NCBI GenBank assembly: GCA_947442105.1 | Contig: CANEVH010000019.1 | Coordinates: 1 to 63,759 of the forward strand | DNA length: 63,759 nt | Origin: Comamonadaceae bacterium | Lineage (GTDB): Bacteria; Pseudomonadota; Gammaproteobacteria; Burkholderiales; Burkholderiaceae_C | Direction: 5' to 3' | Notes under the pieces: model-generated | Database searches by the model: none | What the model saw: only the letters and a program-made list of their open reading frames with translations | What the model was told of the DNA's origin: nothing | Made by a program: the position numbers and the translations under genes | In this document: positions 44,992-53,061 of the stretch, one piece after another | How positions within the stretch are numbered: the first letter of the stretch is position 1 | Layout: each line of letters opens with the position of its first letter

Positions 44992-46038
44992 CTATTGGGG
45001 GGCAAGCAGCTCGGAGGGAGCGGGCGTGTAACGGAGTTCGGCGTCAGCGCCATCGCGCCCCGGAAACCAAGGCACGCGGCCTTGCAAGACGCCAGAATTT
45101 TGCACCATCTCGGGCACCGCATCTTCTTGGCGGTAGGCCATGATGTGCACCCCAGCCACGCCCTTGATGTCTTTGACCTCTTGCATGATCTCGGTGCAAA
45201 TTTTGCGCCCCTCCGCGGCCGGCTTTTCGGCCCCGGCCATGCGCTTGATGACGGCGTCTGGAATGTGCACGCCAGGAACGTTGCTGCGCATCCACTCGGC
45301 CACCTTGGCCGAACGCATGGGGCCTACGCCCACCAGAATGAACACTTTGTCCAGCAGACCCAGGTCTTCCACCTGCTGCATATAGGTGCGCAGGCGGGGA
45401 ATGTCGTAGCAATACTGGGTTTGGATGAACTGGGCGCCTGCGGCCACTTTTTTGGCCAGGCGCTCGGCGCGCCAGTCAAAGGGTTGCACAAAGGGGTTGG
45501 CCGCTGCGCCAAAAAACACGCGCGGCGCAAAAGTGACTTTGCGCCCGCTCTGAAAGCGGTGCGCGTCGCGCATACCCTTGCCGATTTCGAGCAGCGACAT
45601 GCAGTCCAGGTCGAACACCGGTTTGGCCTGCGGATGGTCGCCGGTTTGCACCCCGTCGCCACTCAGGCACAGCATATTGCACACGCCCATGGCCGCGCCG
45701 CCCAGGATGTCGCCCTGGATGGCGATGCGGTTTTTGTCGCGGCAGGATATTTGCATGACCGGCGCATAGCCCACGCGGGTGAGCAAAGCACACACCGCCA
45801 GGCTGGACATATGGCAGTTGGCGCCGCTGCCATCGGTGGCGTTGATGGCGTCCACATAGCCGTCAAACACGCGGGCGCGGCGGTACACGTCTTCAGGGTT
45901 GGCGGAGTCTGGTGGCTCCAGTTCGGCGGTAATGGCAAAAGCGCCGCTGCGCAGCACGCGCTCCAGCCGTCCGGGCGAGGTGTGGCCGGGCAGGATGGGC
46001 AGCGGGTAGCCGGGGACCGGTTCGTCGTCGAATCTCAT
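44992..46038 (-). CDS. Methylenetetrahydrofolate reductase-like protein
   Basis: 348 residues with the MTHFR TIM-barrel: FAITAELEPPDSANPEDV near 35, CRDKNRIAIQGDILGG with LSGDGVQTGDHPQAKP near 105-130, and FIQTQYCYDIPRL near 210. Within this operon it probably runs towards methylene-THF, oxidising methyl groups that come from the corrinoid protein. Directly upstream is a MetV-like partner. Confidence 0.88.
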   Translation of the reverse strand: MRFDDEPVPGYPLPILPGHTSPGRLERVLRSGAFAITAELEPPDSANPEDVYRRARVFDGYVDAINATDGSGANCHMSSLAVCALLTRVGYAPVMQISCRDKNRIAIQGDILGGAAMGVCNMLCLSGDGVQTGDHPQAKPVFDLDCMSLLEIGKGMRDAHRFQSGRKVTFAPRVFFGAAANPFVQPFDWRAERLAKKVAAGAQFIQTQYCYDIPRLRTYMQQVEDLGLLDKVFILVGVGPMRSAKVAEWMRSNVPGVHIPDAVIKRMAGAEKPAAEGRKICTEIMQEVKDIKGVAGVHIMAYRQEDAVPEMVQNSGVLQGRVPWFPGRDGADAELRYTPAPSELLAPQ

Positions 46039-46048
46039 GCCATATTCC

Positions 46049-46498
46049 TCATGCGTTTTTCTCCCGCGCCACTTTCAGCCAAGACGACTTGCCCTTCAGG
46101 CGTCCGTCCACCGCAAATTGCACGACCTTGATGGCCTCTTTGCCTTCCACCATGCGCTGGCTGCCGGCATAGGCTTCCACCCACACACAGCGCATCTCAG
46201 GTTTCACTTCGCAATTACCGTTAGCACGCACGCCGCCGCAGGGACCGTTGCGCAGGGTTTTGGGGCAGTTCATGGAGCAGGACATGCCGGTAGAGCTGAG
46301 CGCGCACTGGCCGCACATCTGGCAGTCAAACAGCAGGCCTTTGACGGCTTTTTCCACCACGGCCACGGGCTTTTCCAGCCGCTCGTAGCCAATCGCCTTC
46401 CACAGCGGGTGCAGGGCCACAAAGACGCGCTCAAAGCCCTGGTAAAAAATTTCCAGTCCACGCGCATGGCGCACCGACCAACGGCGTACCGCGTACAT
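46049..46498 (-). CDS. MetV-like zinc/iron-binding MTHFR partner
   Basis: 149 residues. The Cys cluster CQMCGQCALSSTGMSCSMNC, followed by PKTLRNGPCGGVRANGNCEV, matches the small MTHFR C-terminal/MetV family. That family accompanies short MetF proteins and may carry electrons or metal. Its ATG shares one base with the stop of the upstream gene (TGATG), implying coupling. Confidence 0.85.
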   Translation of the reverse strand: MYAVRRWSVRHARGLEIFYQGFERVFVALHPLWKAIGYERLEKPVAVVEKAVKGLLFDCQMCGQCALSSTGMSCSMNCPKTLRNGPCGGVRANGNCEVKPEMRCVWVEAYAGSQRMVEGKEAIKVVQFAVDGRLKGKSSWLKVAREKNA

Positions 46499-46863
46499 CA
46501 GACCTCTCCCTCGGGTAGCGGCACGTTGGCCTCTTCCGGCGAAATCACGGTGGGCGCCGCCAAATTGGCGTCCACGCCGTGGGCGCGGATGATGCGCAGC
46601 AAATCGTCGTCGGAATATTGCGCCTCCAAGCGCTGGGCGCAGGCATTGGCCTCGGCCTGGATGTCGTCGCCGCACTCCACGGGGTCGCTGCGCTTCCAGT
46701 CGGCCAGGTAGTCGCCCGAACTGGCCTTGCCCGCACGCATGGCGGCGCGGTCCACCGCTTCTTGGAATCGGTGCGAAAGCTGCACCTTGCCGGTCTCGCG
46801 CCCGCGCTTGACCACCACTTGCGCGGGAATGTCGCGCCACGAAATCACAATCAGTTTTGCCAT
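46498..46863 (-). CDS. Virulence-factor-domain protein of the corrinoid cluster
   Basis: 121 residues, MAKLIVISWRDIPAQVVVKR at the start, then RRE-poor helical sequence with HRFQEAVDRAAMRAG and SGDYLADWKR. It resembles the small proteins annotated 'virulence factor' (PF13769), which I recall as frequent neighbours of corrinoid methyltransferase genes. The name is historical; the function is unknown. It overlaps DUF1638 by 13 bases and metV by 1. Confidence 0.7.
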   Translation of the reverse strand: MAKLIVISWRDIPAQVVVKRGRETGKVQLSHRFQEAVDRAAMRAGKASSGDYLADWKRSDPVECGDDIQAEANACAQRLEAQYSDDDLLRIIRAHGVDANLAAPTVISPEEANVPLPEGEV

Positions 46864-47468
46864 TGGATTACTTTCTCATTGACTTGACTCAGGCTGCTGG
46901 CAAGTTCGCCGTAGCCAGTTACGCGGTATTCAAATGCCAGCCCCAGGCGGTCGGCGGCGCGCTGGCCCAGCAACTCGCCTTCCGTGCTGGGGGCCTGCGC
47001 CAGGTACACCAGCTTTTTGTAATTGCCAAAATACACAGCCAGCAACTGCGGGTGCTTGTCAATGCCCAGACCGTGGATGATGAGGCGCTCAAAGTGCCGC
47101 AGCAAAAAATCGGTCAGGTAAAAGCTGCCAATCTCTTGCTCGGCCAACTCTTCAAACACCTTGGCTCCGGCATAAAACTCGTAGCAATGTGCTCCGGCGA
47201 TGCGCTCCACGCCCTCTTCGGCCAGCACCGCGTCCAGCAGGCCACCGGTGCCGCAGTCGGCATAGGCCACAAACAGGTGGGCATAACGGCTTTTAAAGCG
47301 CTGAATCTTTTCACGCACCGCCGCTGGGATTTTTTCTGGGCGGTTATGAAGCTCTGCGGGCAAGCAAGTCACGTCCATAGGAGACCAGCCGTTCGCTTGT
47401 CGCAGCGTAACGATCTCTTTGCCTAAAGCGCCGCAGGCAATCACCAAGGTGTTTGCCGCTGCAGCCAT
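46851..47468 (-). CDS. DUF1638 protein
   Basis: 205 residues. TLVIACGALGKEIVTLRQ at the start, LPAELHNRPEKIPAAVREKI near 35 and YADCGTGGLLDAVLAEEGVE near 70 contain the conserved Cys and His that suggest a metal site. DUF1638 proteins are commonly found beside corrinoid C1 genes, but their activity is not established. It starts 22 bases after the corrinoid protein gene, on the same strand. Confidence 0.8.
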   Translation of the reverse strand: MAAAANTLVIACGALGKEIVTLRQANGWSPMDVTCLPAELHNRPEKIPAAVREKIQRFKSRYAHLFVAYADCGTGGLLDAVLAEEGVERIAGAHCYEFYAGAKVFEELAEQEIGSFYLTDFLLRHFERLIIHGLGIDKHPQLLAVYFGNYKKLVYLAQAPSTEGELLGQRAADRLGLAFEYRVTGYGELASSLSQVNEKVIQWQN

Positions 47469-47490
47469 GGCGTTAAGACGCGACTGCGCC

Positions 47491-48192
47491 TTAGGCGGCA
47501 GCCGCAGCGCGGCGGGCGGCGATCAGGGTTTTGGCCGTCTCGACCGCAATACCGGCGTCGCGGCAATAGGCGTCGGCGCCCACGGCTTTGCCGAATTCCT
47601 CGTTCAGGGGCGCGCCGCCTACCAGCACGATGAAGTCGTCGCGCAGGCCTTTTTCTTTCAGGGTGTCGATCACCACCTTCATGTAAGGCATGGTCGTGGT
47701 CAGCAAGGCGGACAGGCCCAAAATATCCGGCTTGTGCTCTTCCAAGGCGGCGAGGTATTTTTCGACGGGGTTGTTGATGCCCAGGTCAATCACCTCAAAG
47801 CCTGCGCCCTCCATCATCATGCCGACCAGGTTTTTGCCAATGTCGTGGATGTCGCCTTTGACGGTGCCAATCACCATCTTGCCAATCGGCTCGACGCCGG
47901 TTTCGGCCAACAAGGGGCGCAAAATTTCCATGCCGCCCTTCATGGCGTTGGCAGCGAGCAGCACTTCGGGCACAAACAGAATGCCGTCGCGAAAGTCCAC
48001 GCCCACAATGCGCATGCCTTCGACCAAGGCGTCGTCTAGCACCCGGGCGGCGGTCCAGCCACGGCCGAGCAGAATGTTGGTGGCCTCGATGACCTCGTCA
48101 CGCAAGCCGTTGTACAGGTCGTCATGCACCTGCTCTGTCAGCTCTTCGTCGTTGAGCGTGCTCAGGTCCAGGTCATCAAATTCTTCGGCCAC
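47491..48192 (-). CDS. Cobalamin-binding methyltransferase corrinoid protein
   Basis: 233 residues. An N-terminal helical cap (EATNILLGRGWTAARVLDDA; LFVPEVLLAANAMKGG) precedes a Rossmann-like B12 domain. The cobalt-ligand His lies in GDIHDIGKNLVG (DxHxxG), followed by LSALLTTTMPYMK and VGGAPLNEEF. It carries the methyl group between donor enzyme and MtgA-like transferase. GTG 48192 is chosen because AAAGGAG lies just upstream. It is the first gene of the C1 operon. Confidence 0.92.
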   Translation of the reverse strand: MAEEFDDLDLSTLNDEELTEQVHDDLYNGLRDEVIEATNILLGRGWTAARVLDDALVEGMRIVGVDFRDGILFVPEVLLAANAMKGGMEILRPLLAETGVEPIGKMVIGTVKGDIHDIGKNLVGMMMEGAGFEVIDLGINNPVEKYLAALEEHKPDILGLSALLTTTMPYMKVVIDTLKEKGLRDDFIVLVGGAPLNEEFGKAVGADAYCRDAGIAVETAKTLIAARRAAAAA

Positions 48193-48508
48193 GTCTAACT
48201 CCTTTGGGGTTGGTTCTGCGCGGCGCCTTGGGCGGCGCGCGCAACTGATTGCAATGTACGGTTCGCTCCGCACCGTGGATGACAGTTTAGCGACTCGGGA
48301 TTGTCGGCATACGACAGGCGTGAGGGCTGTGCATGCAATGCAAACAATTGGCGCCCTGCCCCCGGTGAGGGTCGTTCAAAGGGAATTTGCCGTCGCCCTT
48401 GGATAACATTGCCGCATGGCAGTCCATAGACTGCAACCATCCTGAATTAGCAGTCAACCCAGCCGCCGCACCCCCGGCGCAGACCCCACACCCGAGGAGA
48501 CCCCGCCC
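48193..48508. promoter_or_regulatory. Divergent control region with tgtcg-N5-cgaca palindrome
   Basis: 316 bases separate the divergent corrinoid operon and purU, so promoters for both must lie here. A perfect inverted repeat tgtcg/cgaca spans 48302-48316. It is a candidate operator, possibly for the GbdR-like AraC regulator at 51-52 kb; this link is inferred. No RNA gene is seen. Confidence 0.4.
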
Positions 48509-49384
48509 ATGACCGTCGCGCTCGAAGGCAAGCCGCATTACATCTTGAACGCCAGTTGCGCCAGCCGCTTGGGCACGGTGGCAGCGGTATCGGGGTTTTT
48601 GGCCTCGCGGCGCTGCTACATCACCGACATGCAGCAGTTTGACGACATCCTGAGCGAGCGGTTTTTTGTGCGCGTCACCTTTTACGGCGACCCCGATCAC
48701 ACGCCTGCACCGGAAGAATTGCGCGCCCAATTTGAAGAGGTTGCCACCGCCGAACAGATGGATTGGTCGATTTACGACGGCGCCAAAAAGCCGCGCGTGC
48801 TGATCATGGTGTCCAAATTCGACCACTGCCTGGTGGACCTGCTGTACCGCCAGCGCACCGGCGAACTCAATATGGACATCACCACCGTGGTGTCCAACCA
48901 CCCAGACCTGCGGCAACTGGTGGAATCGCACGGCGTCCCCTACGTTCACCTGCCGGTCACACCGGACACCAAAGCGGCCCAAGAGGCACGCTTGTTGGCC
49001 ATCGTGGAAGAAACGCAGAGCGAGCTGGTGGTGCTGGCGCGCTACATGCAAGTGCTCTCCGACGAACTGTGCCGCAACCTGCGTGGCCGCGCCATGAACA
49101 TCCACCACTCCTTCTTGCCCGGCTTCAAGGGCGCCAAGCCCTACCACCAGGCACACACGCGCGGCGTCAAACTCACAGGCGCCACGGCGCACTACGTCAC
49201 TGCGGACCTGGACGAAGGCCCGATCATTGAGCAGTTTGTCGAACGCGTGGACCACACCTACACGCCGGAAAAGCTCGCTGCGGCCGGGCGCGATTCGGAA
49301 TGCCGGGCGCTGGCGACCGCGCTGCGCTTTCACATTGAGCGGCGGGTGTTTCTTAATGGCAGCCGGACGGTGGTGTTTCGCTGA
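48509..49384 (+). CDS. purU: Formyltetrahydrofolate deformylase
   Basis: 291 residues. An N-terminal ACT-like domain precedes a formyltransferase fold. Key motifs are NHPDLR near 132, the catalytic region MNIHHSFLPGFKGAKPYHQA near 205 and GATAHYVTADLDEGPIIEQ near 230. It releases formate and THF from 10-formyl-THF, which lets betaine-derived C1 units leave the folate pool. The divergent position beside the corrinoid operon supports that. Confidence 0.92.
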   Translation: MTVALEGKPHYILNASCASRLGTVAAVSGFLASRRCYITDMQQFDDILSERFFVRVTFYGDPDHTPAPEELRAQFEEVATAEQMDWSIYDGAKKPRVLIMVSKFDHCLVDLLYRQRTGELNMDITTVVSNHPDLRQLVESHGVPYVHLPVTPDTKAAQEARLLAIVEETQSELVVLARYMQVLSDELCRNLRGRAMNIHHSFLPGFKGAKPYHQAHTRGVKLTGATAHYVTADLDEGPIIEQFVERVDHTYTPEKLAAAGRDSECRALATALRFHIERRVFLNGSRTVVFR

Positions 49385-49469
49385 AACAGCGTAGGTGTTT
49401 CTGGTCTTCGCTTGCTTGCGATGGCGTGAACATTGACGCCCTGCCGAGGTGGGATGTTGCATCGGCGTT

Positions 49470-50220
49470 GCAGCGCTTTTTTCCCCACTCTCCCCCAACC
49501 CCTTGCCCAGCGGGCGAGAGGGGGGCCAAACAGCCGCATTTGATTTCGTCGCTTCGGCTAGGCGTCTACTGGCGTGGCACCTGTGGGTAGGCCTGCGACA
49601 CTTTGGAACGGCGCCGTCGCCACGACGGCTTTCGGGGTTTGGGCGCTGGGGTTTTTGCGGAAATTCGGGGTTAGGGTATCACTGGGGTTTTCCCCCCTAT
49701 CCCCCCAACCCCCTTTCCACCCCAGCGGGGCGGAAAGGGGGAGCCAACAGCCGCATTTGATTTTGTCGCTTCGGCTAGGCTTCTACTGGCCTAGCACCTG
49801 TTGGTAGGCCAGCAGTACCTAGGAACGGCGCCGTCGCCGCGACGGCTTTCGGGGTTTCCCCCCTATCCCCCCAACCCCCTTTCCACCCCGGCGGGGTGGA
49901 AAGGGGGAGTAAACAGCCGCATTTGATTTTGTCGCAACGGCCAGGCTTCTACTGGCCTTGCACCTGTAGGTGTGCCTGCGACGTCTAGGAACGGCGCCGT
50001 CGCCGCGACGGCTTACGGGGTTTTCCCCCCCTATCCCCCCCAACCCCCTTTCCACCCCGGCGGGGTGGAAAGGGGGAGTCAAAGTCCGAATTTGGTTTCT
50101 GCGCTTCGGCTGGGCTTCTACTGGCCTAGCACCTGTTGGTTGGCCAGCAGTACCTAGGAACGGCGCCGTCGCCGCGACGGCTTACGGGGTTTGGGCGCTC
50201 CAAGCTTCACGAAGATTCGG
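49470..50220 (+). repeat. Four tandem copies of a hairpin-rich repeat
   Basis: Each unit has four parts in order: an accccctttccaccccggcg-type palindrome with its aaaggggg arm; cagccgcatttgattttgtc; a tactggcc...ggccagcagta hairpin; and ggaacggcgccgtcgccgcg closing on itself. The ggaacg mark recurs at 49605, 49822, 49988 and 50157, so spacing is about 217, 166 and 169 bases. Units 1 and 4 share an extra tttgggcgct...tcgggg tail that 2 and 3 lack. Frames inside are not conserved between units, so it is not coding. Confidence 0.88.
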
Positions 50221-50289
50221 GGCTAGGCGCCCTCATTACCAAGCTCCGCCGCCTTTAGCCAACGGGCAGGTCCCGGTGGTGCCCTAGCC

Positions 50290-50365
50290 GGGGCGACGAA
50301 ATCAAATGTGGCTGTTGGCTCCCCCTCTCCTCCCCGCTGGGGAGGAGAGGGGATTGGGGGGTGTG
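50290..50365 (-). repeat. Inverted copy of the repeat unit
   Basis: gacgaaatcaaatgtggctg followed by ttggctccccctctcctccc is the reverse complement of the start of the upstream units (ggggagccaacagcc, then catttgatttcgtc). It includes the matching palindrome ctcctccccgctggggaggag. The array is thus closed by an opposed unit. It lies just before the PIN toxin gene end. Confidence 0.8.
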
Positions 50366-50407
50366 GCGGGGAAAGAAACCACCCTGTAGGGCTGACAAAA
50401 AGGAAAG

Positions 50408-50872
50408 TTACGGCGCCTGAGCCAGGTCCAAAAACGGGTTGACGATGCGCAGACTGCCGCGCAGTAGCTGGTGGTGCTGCAAATCTTCGGTGTACACCAC
50501 CGCAGCACCGGCCTGCAGGGCGGCGGCCAGCATCAGGCTGTCGTAAAAGCTGTAGTGCGATTCTTCTTGCAAGGCCAGGGCTTGCGCGAGCAGCTCGGGG
50601 CTGGAGGCTACGCGGTTGAGGGGCTGCATGGCCGCGTCAATGAATTGCTGGCATTCGGCTGCGCTAAAGCGCTTTGCGAACTTGCGCGTGGCCACATTGG
50701 CAAATTCCTGAACCACTTGGTAACTGACGCAGCCCCGGCGGGTGTTGAGGGCAAGTTCAATCAGCTCCAGCGCGCGTTGCTTCTTGCGTGCCTCGGTGGC
50801 GAGCAAGGCGTAGACAAATATGTTGGTGTCAAGAAAGAACTGGGCCCCGTCGGGCAGCTCGTAGACGGACAC
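50408..50872 (-). CDS. PIN-domain toxin (VapC type)
   Basis: 154 residues. PIN acidic residues are visible in FFLDTNIFVYALLA near 13, SYQVVQEFANVA near 50 and SFYDSLMLAAALQAGA near 107, then VYTEDLQH. It is probably an RNase toxin. The start codon is GTG 50872, one base after the antitoxin stop. It is unrelated in detail to the PIN toxin at 20.7 kb. Confidence 0.88.
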   Translation of the reverse strand: MSVYELPDGAQFFLDTNIFVYALLATEARKKQRALELIELALNTRRGCVSYQVVQEFANVATRKFAKRFSAAECQQFIDAAMQPLNRVASSPELLAQALALQEESHYSFYDSLMLAAALQAGAAVVYTEDLQHHQLLRGSLRIVNPFLDLAQAP

Positions 50873-50873
50873 C

Positions 50874-51101
50874 TTAGCGCTCGTTCATTTCGTCGCGGCT
50901 AAATGTGCGCCCGGCGTCGGTGGCGCCGAGTTGCGCCATGACGCCCCGAAAGCGCTCTACCGCAGCTCGGTCTTGCCCGGCCACGTAAGCGGCCAGCCAG
51001 TCACGAAACGCGACATTGAGCGTGGTGTGGTTTTCGGCGGCTATGGCGCGGGCGCGGTCAATCAGCGCGTCTTCGGCGGTGAGGGTGATGTTACGTAGCA
51101 T
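50874..51101 (-). CDS. Antitoxin for the adjacent PIN toxin
   Basis: 75 residues. It begins MLRNITLTAEDALIDRARAI, an RHH-like opening, with a C-terminal arm FRGVMAQLGATDAGRTFSRD, as in antitoxins paired with VapC. It would neutralise the toxin and repress the operon. Longer frames upstream belong to a different reading of the AraC gene. Confidence 0.8.
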   Translation of the reverse strand: MLRNITLTAEDALIDRARAIAAENHTTLNVAFRDWLAAYVAGQDRAAVERFRGVMAQLGATDAGRTFSRDEMNER

Positions 51102-51154
51102 GGCGAGGGACTTCGTGTGCACTATGGGATTTTTAGTGTACGCGAAAACTAGCT

Positions 51155-52177
51155 TTACAGAGTGCTGCCTTTGGAGGCTACCGGTGCCAGCAAGGCCAGG
51201 CGGCTGTTGCGCCGCTCGGCGCTGGGGGTGTGGCCGAACAGGTCGCGGTAGCACTTGGAAAAGTGCGGTGGCGACTGAAAGCCGCAGGCCACGGCAATTT
51301 CCATCACCGACATGGCGGTTTGCAGCAAGAGGCTGCGCGCGCGGCGCAGGCGCATGTCCAGGTAGTACTTGGTGGGCACCTCGCCTACGTAGCGCTTGAA
51401 CAGGCGCTCGATCTGGCGGCGCGACACGCCCACCAGGGAGGCGATCTCGTCCAGGGAAAGCGGCTCTTCCAGGTTGGCCTCCATCAGGGCGGCGGCTTCG
51501 ATCAGGTTTTCGTGGAACAGGCCCACGCGCGCCATCAAGGGCACGTGCTGGCGGTCTTGGTCGTTGCGGATGCGGTCCAAGATGAACTGTTCCGAGATCA
51601 TTGGCGCCACGTCGCGCCCCAGGTGGCCCTGGATGATGTTGAGCATCAGGTCCAGCGGCGCCACGCCGCCCGAGCAGGTATAGCGGTCGCGGTCTATGGC
51701 GAACAACTGCCGCGAAAAAATCACCTTCGGGAACTGCTCCTCCAACGCCGACATGTTTTCCCAGTGCACTACCGCCTTGTACTTGTCTAGCAGTCCCGCC
51801 TTGGCCAGCACATAGCCGCCGGTGCACAAAGCGCCCAGGGCCGTCTGGCGCTGGGCTAAGCGTCGCAGCGCGGCCACCACGTCGGGGGTGCAGGCGTCCT
51901 CAATGTCCACGCCGCCACACACAAATACGATGTGCGCCGCACCCGCGTCGGCCAGCGCCACCGTGGGCGCCATGGACAGGCCGTTGCTGGCGACCACTGG
52001 CGCGCCGCCCATGCTGGCCAGCGCCCACTGGTAGACCTCTTTTTTCGCCACCCGGTTGGCCATGCGCAAGGCCTCCACCGCACTGGAAAGCGCTATGAGG
52101 GAATAGTTGGGTAGCGTTAAAAAGACAAAGCGCTGCACCGGCAATGCGTCCATGGCCGTCTTGGACGGCACAGTCAT
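51155..52177 (-). CDS. GlxA/GbdR-family AraC regulator
   Basis: 340 residues. A DJ-1/GATase-like N-terminal domain (FVFLTLPNYSLIALSSAVEA; GALCTGGYVLAKAGLLD) is joined to a C-terminal AraC domain (LDEIASLVGVSRRQIERLFK; MEIAVACGFQSPPHFSKCYR). GbdR-type members activate glycine betaine catabolism on sensing betaine or dimethylglycine. It directly follows the choline transporter and shares the strand, which fits that role. The ATG overlaps the permease stop (ATGA). Confidence 0.85.
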   Translation of the reverse strand: MTVPSKTAMDALPVQRFVFLTLPNYSLIALSSAVEALRMANRVAKKEVYQWALASMGGAPVVASNGLSMAPTVALADAGAAHIVFVCGGVDIEDACTPDVVAALRRLAQRQTALGALCTGGYVLAKAGLLDKYKAVVHWENMSALEEQFPKVIFSRQLFAIDRDRYTCSGGVAPLDLMLNIIQGHLGRDVAPMISEQFILDRIRNDQDRQHVPLMARVGLFHENLIEAAALMEANLEEPLSLDEIASLVGVSRRQIERLFKRYVGEVPTKYYLDMRLRRARSLLLQTAMSVMEIAVACGFQSPPHFSKCYRDLFGHTPSAERRNSRLALLAPVASKGSTL

Positions 52178-53061
52178 GCTTTGTCAGCACCCGTAGGGCG
52201 CCCGCCCAGTCCCAGCTTGGCGCGCCAGCTAAGCCGTGGCTGCGCGCTGCCAAAGGTCTCGGTAATGCGGTCGAGCATGATGGCCAACAGCACCACGGCT
52301 AAACCCGACTCAAAACCCAGCCCGATATCGAGCCGCTGAATGCTTGACAGCACGTCATTGCCCAAGCCCCCCGCCCCCACCATGGAGGCGATGATGACCA
52401 TGGACAAAGCCATCATGATGGTCTGGTTGATGCCTGCCATGATGGACGGCAGTGCTCCCGGAATTTGCACCTTGAGCAGCACTTGCAAGGGCGTGCAGCC
52501 AAAGGTGATGCCCGCCTCCACCTGCTCTTTGTTCACTTGCCGAATGCCCAGGCTGGTCAGCCGCACCACCGGCGGCATGGCAAAAATCACCGTGGCCAGC
52601 ACGCCGGGCACGCGGCCCAGGCCAAACAGCATGGCAGCCGGAATCAGATAGACAAAAGCCGGCATGGTTTGCATAAAGTCCAGCGTGGGGCGCACCACGG
52701 CTGCCACCTGGCGGCTGGCCGCCACCCAAATGCCCAGGGGCAGCCCGATCAACAGACTGATAAGGGTGGCAGAAAAAATCAGGGCCATGGTCACCATGGT
52801 CTGGGGCCAAAAGCCAGTCTCAAAAATGACCCAGCAGGACGCCACGCAAAACAAGGCAAAGCGCCAACCCAGGCGCCACCAGGCGGTCAGCACAAAGGCC
52901 GCTGCCACTACGGCCACCGGCAGCGCCTGCAAGCCCAGCTCCAATGACTCGGTGAAGTCGCCAATCACCGAGCCCCAGCGCTCCATGGCGCCGCTGTCGC
53001 TCTCGATTACAAACTTCACACTCCGCTCCACCCACTCGCCCAAAGGCAAAAATTCACTCAT
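52174..53061 (-). CDS. choW: Choline/betaine ABC transporter permease
   Basis: 295 residues of the ProW/OpuAB family with about seven membrane helices. The coupling loop VKLQIP-type segment reads GCTPLQVLLKVQIPGALPSI near 205 and the end of the domain GAGGLGNDVLSSIQRLD near 240. ATG 53061 overlaps the ATPase stop by 8 bases. It works with choX at 41 kb and the ATPase upstream. Confidence 0.87.
   Translation of the reverse strand: MSEFLPLGEWVERSVKFVIESDSGAMERWGSVIGDFTESLELGLQALPVAVVAAAFVLTAWWRLGWRFALFCVASCWVIFETGFWPQTMVTMALIFSATLISLLIGLPLGIWVAASRQVAAVVRPTLDFMQTMPAFVYLIPAAMLFGLGRVPGVLATVIFAMPPVVRLTSLGIRQVNKEQVEAGITFGCTPLQVLLKVQIPGALPSIMAGINQTIMMALSMVIIASMVGAGGLGNDVLSSIQRLDIGLGFESGLAVVLLAIMLDRITETFGSAQPRLSWRAKLGLGGRPTGADKA

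Noticed and set aside
49470..50220. CRISPR-like array
   Set aside because: Units are about 170-220 bases long, with conserved sequence across the whole unit and no short repeat with unique spacers; no cas genes are near.
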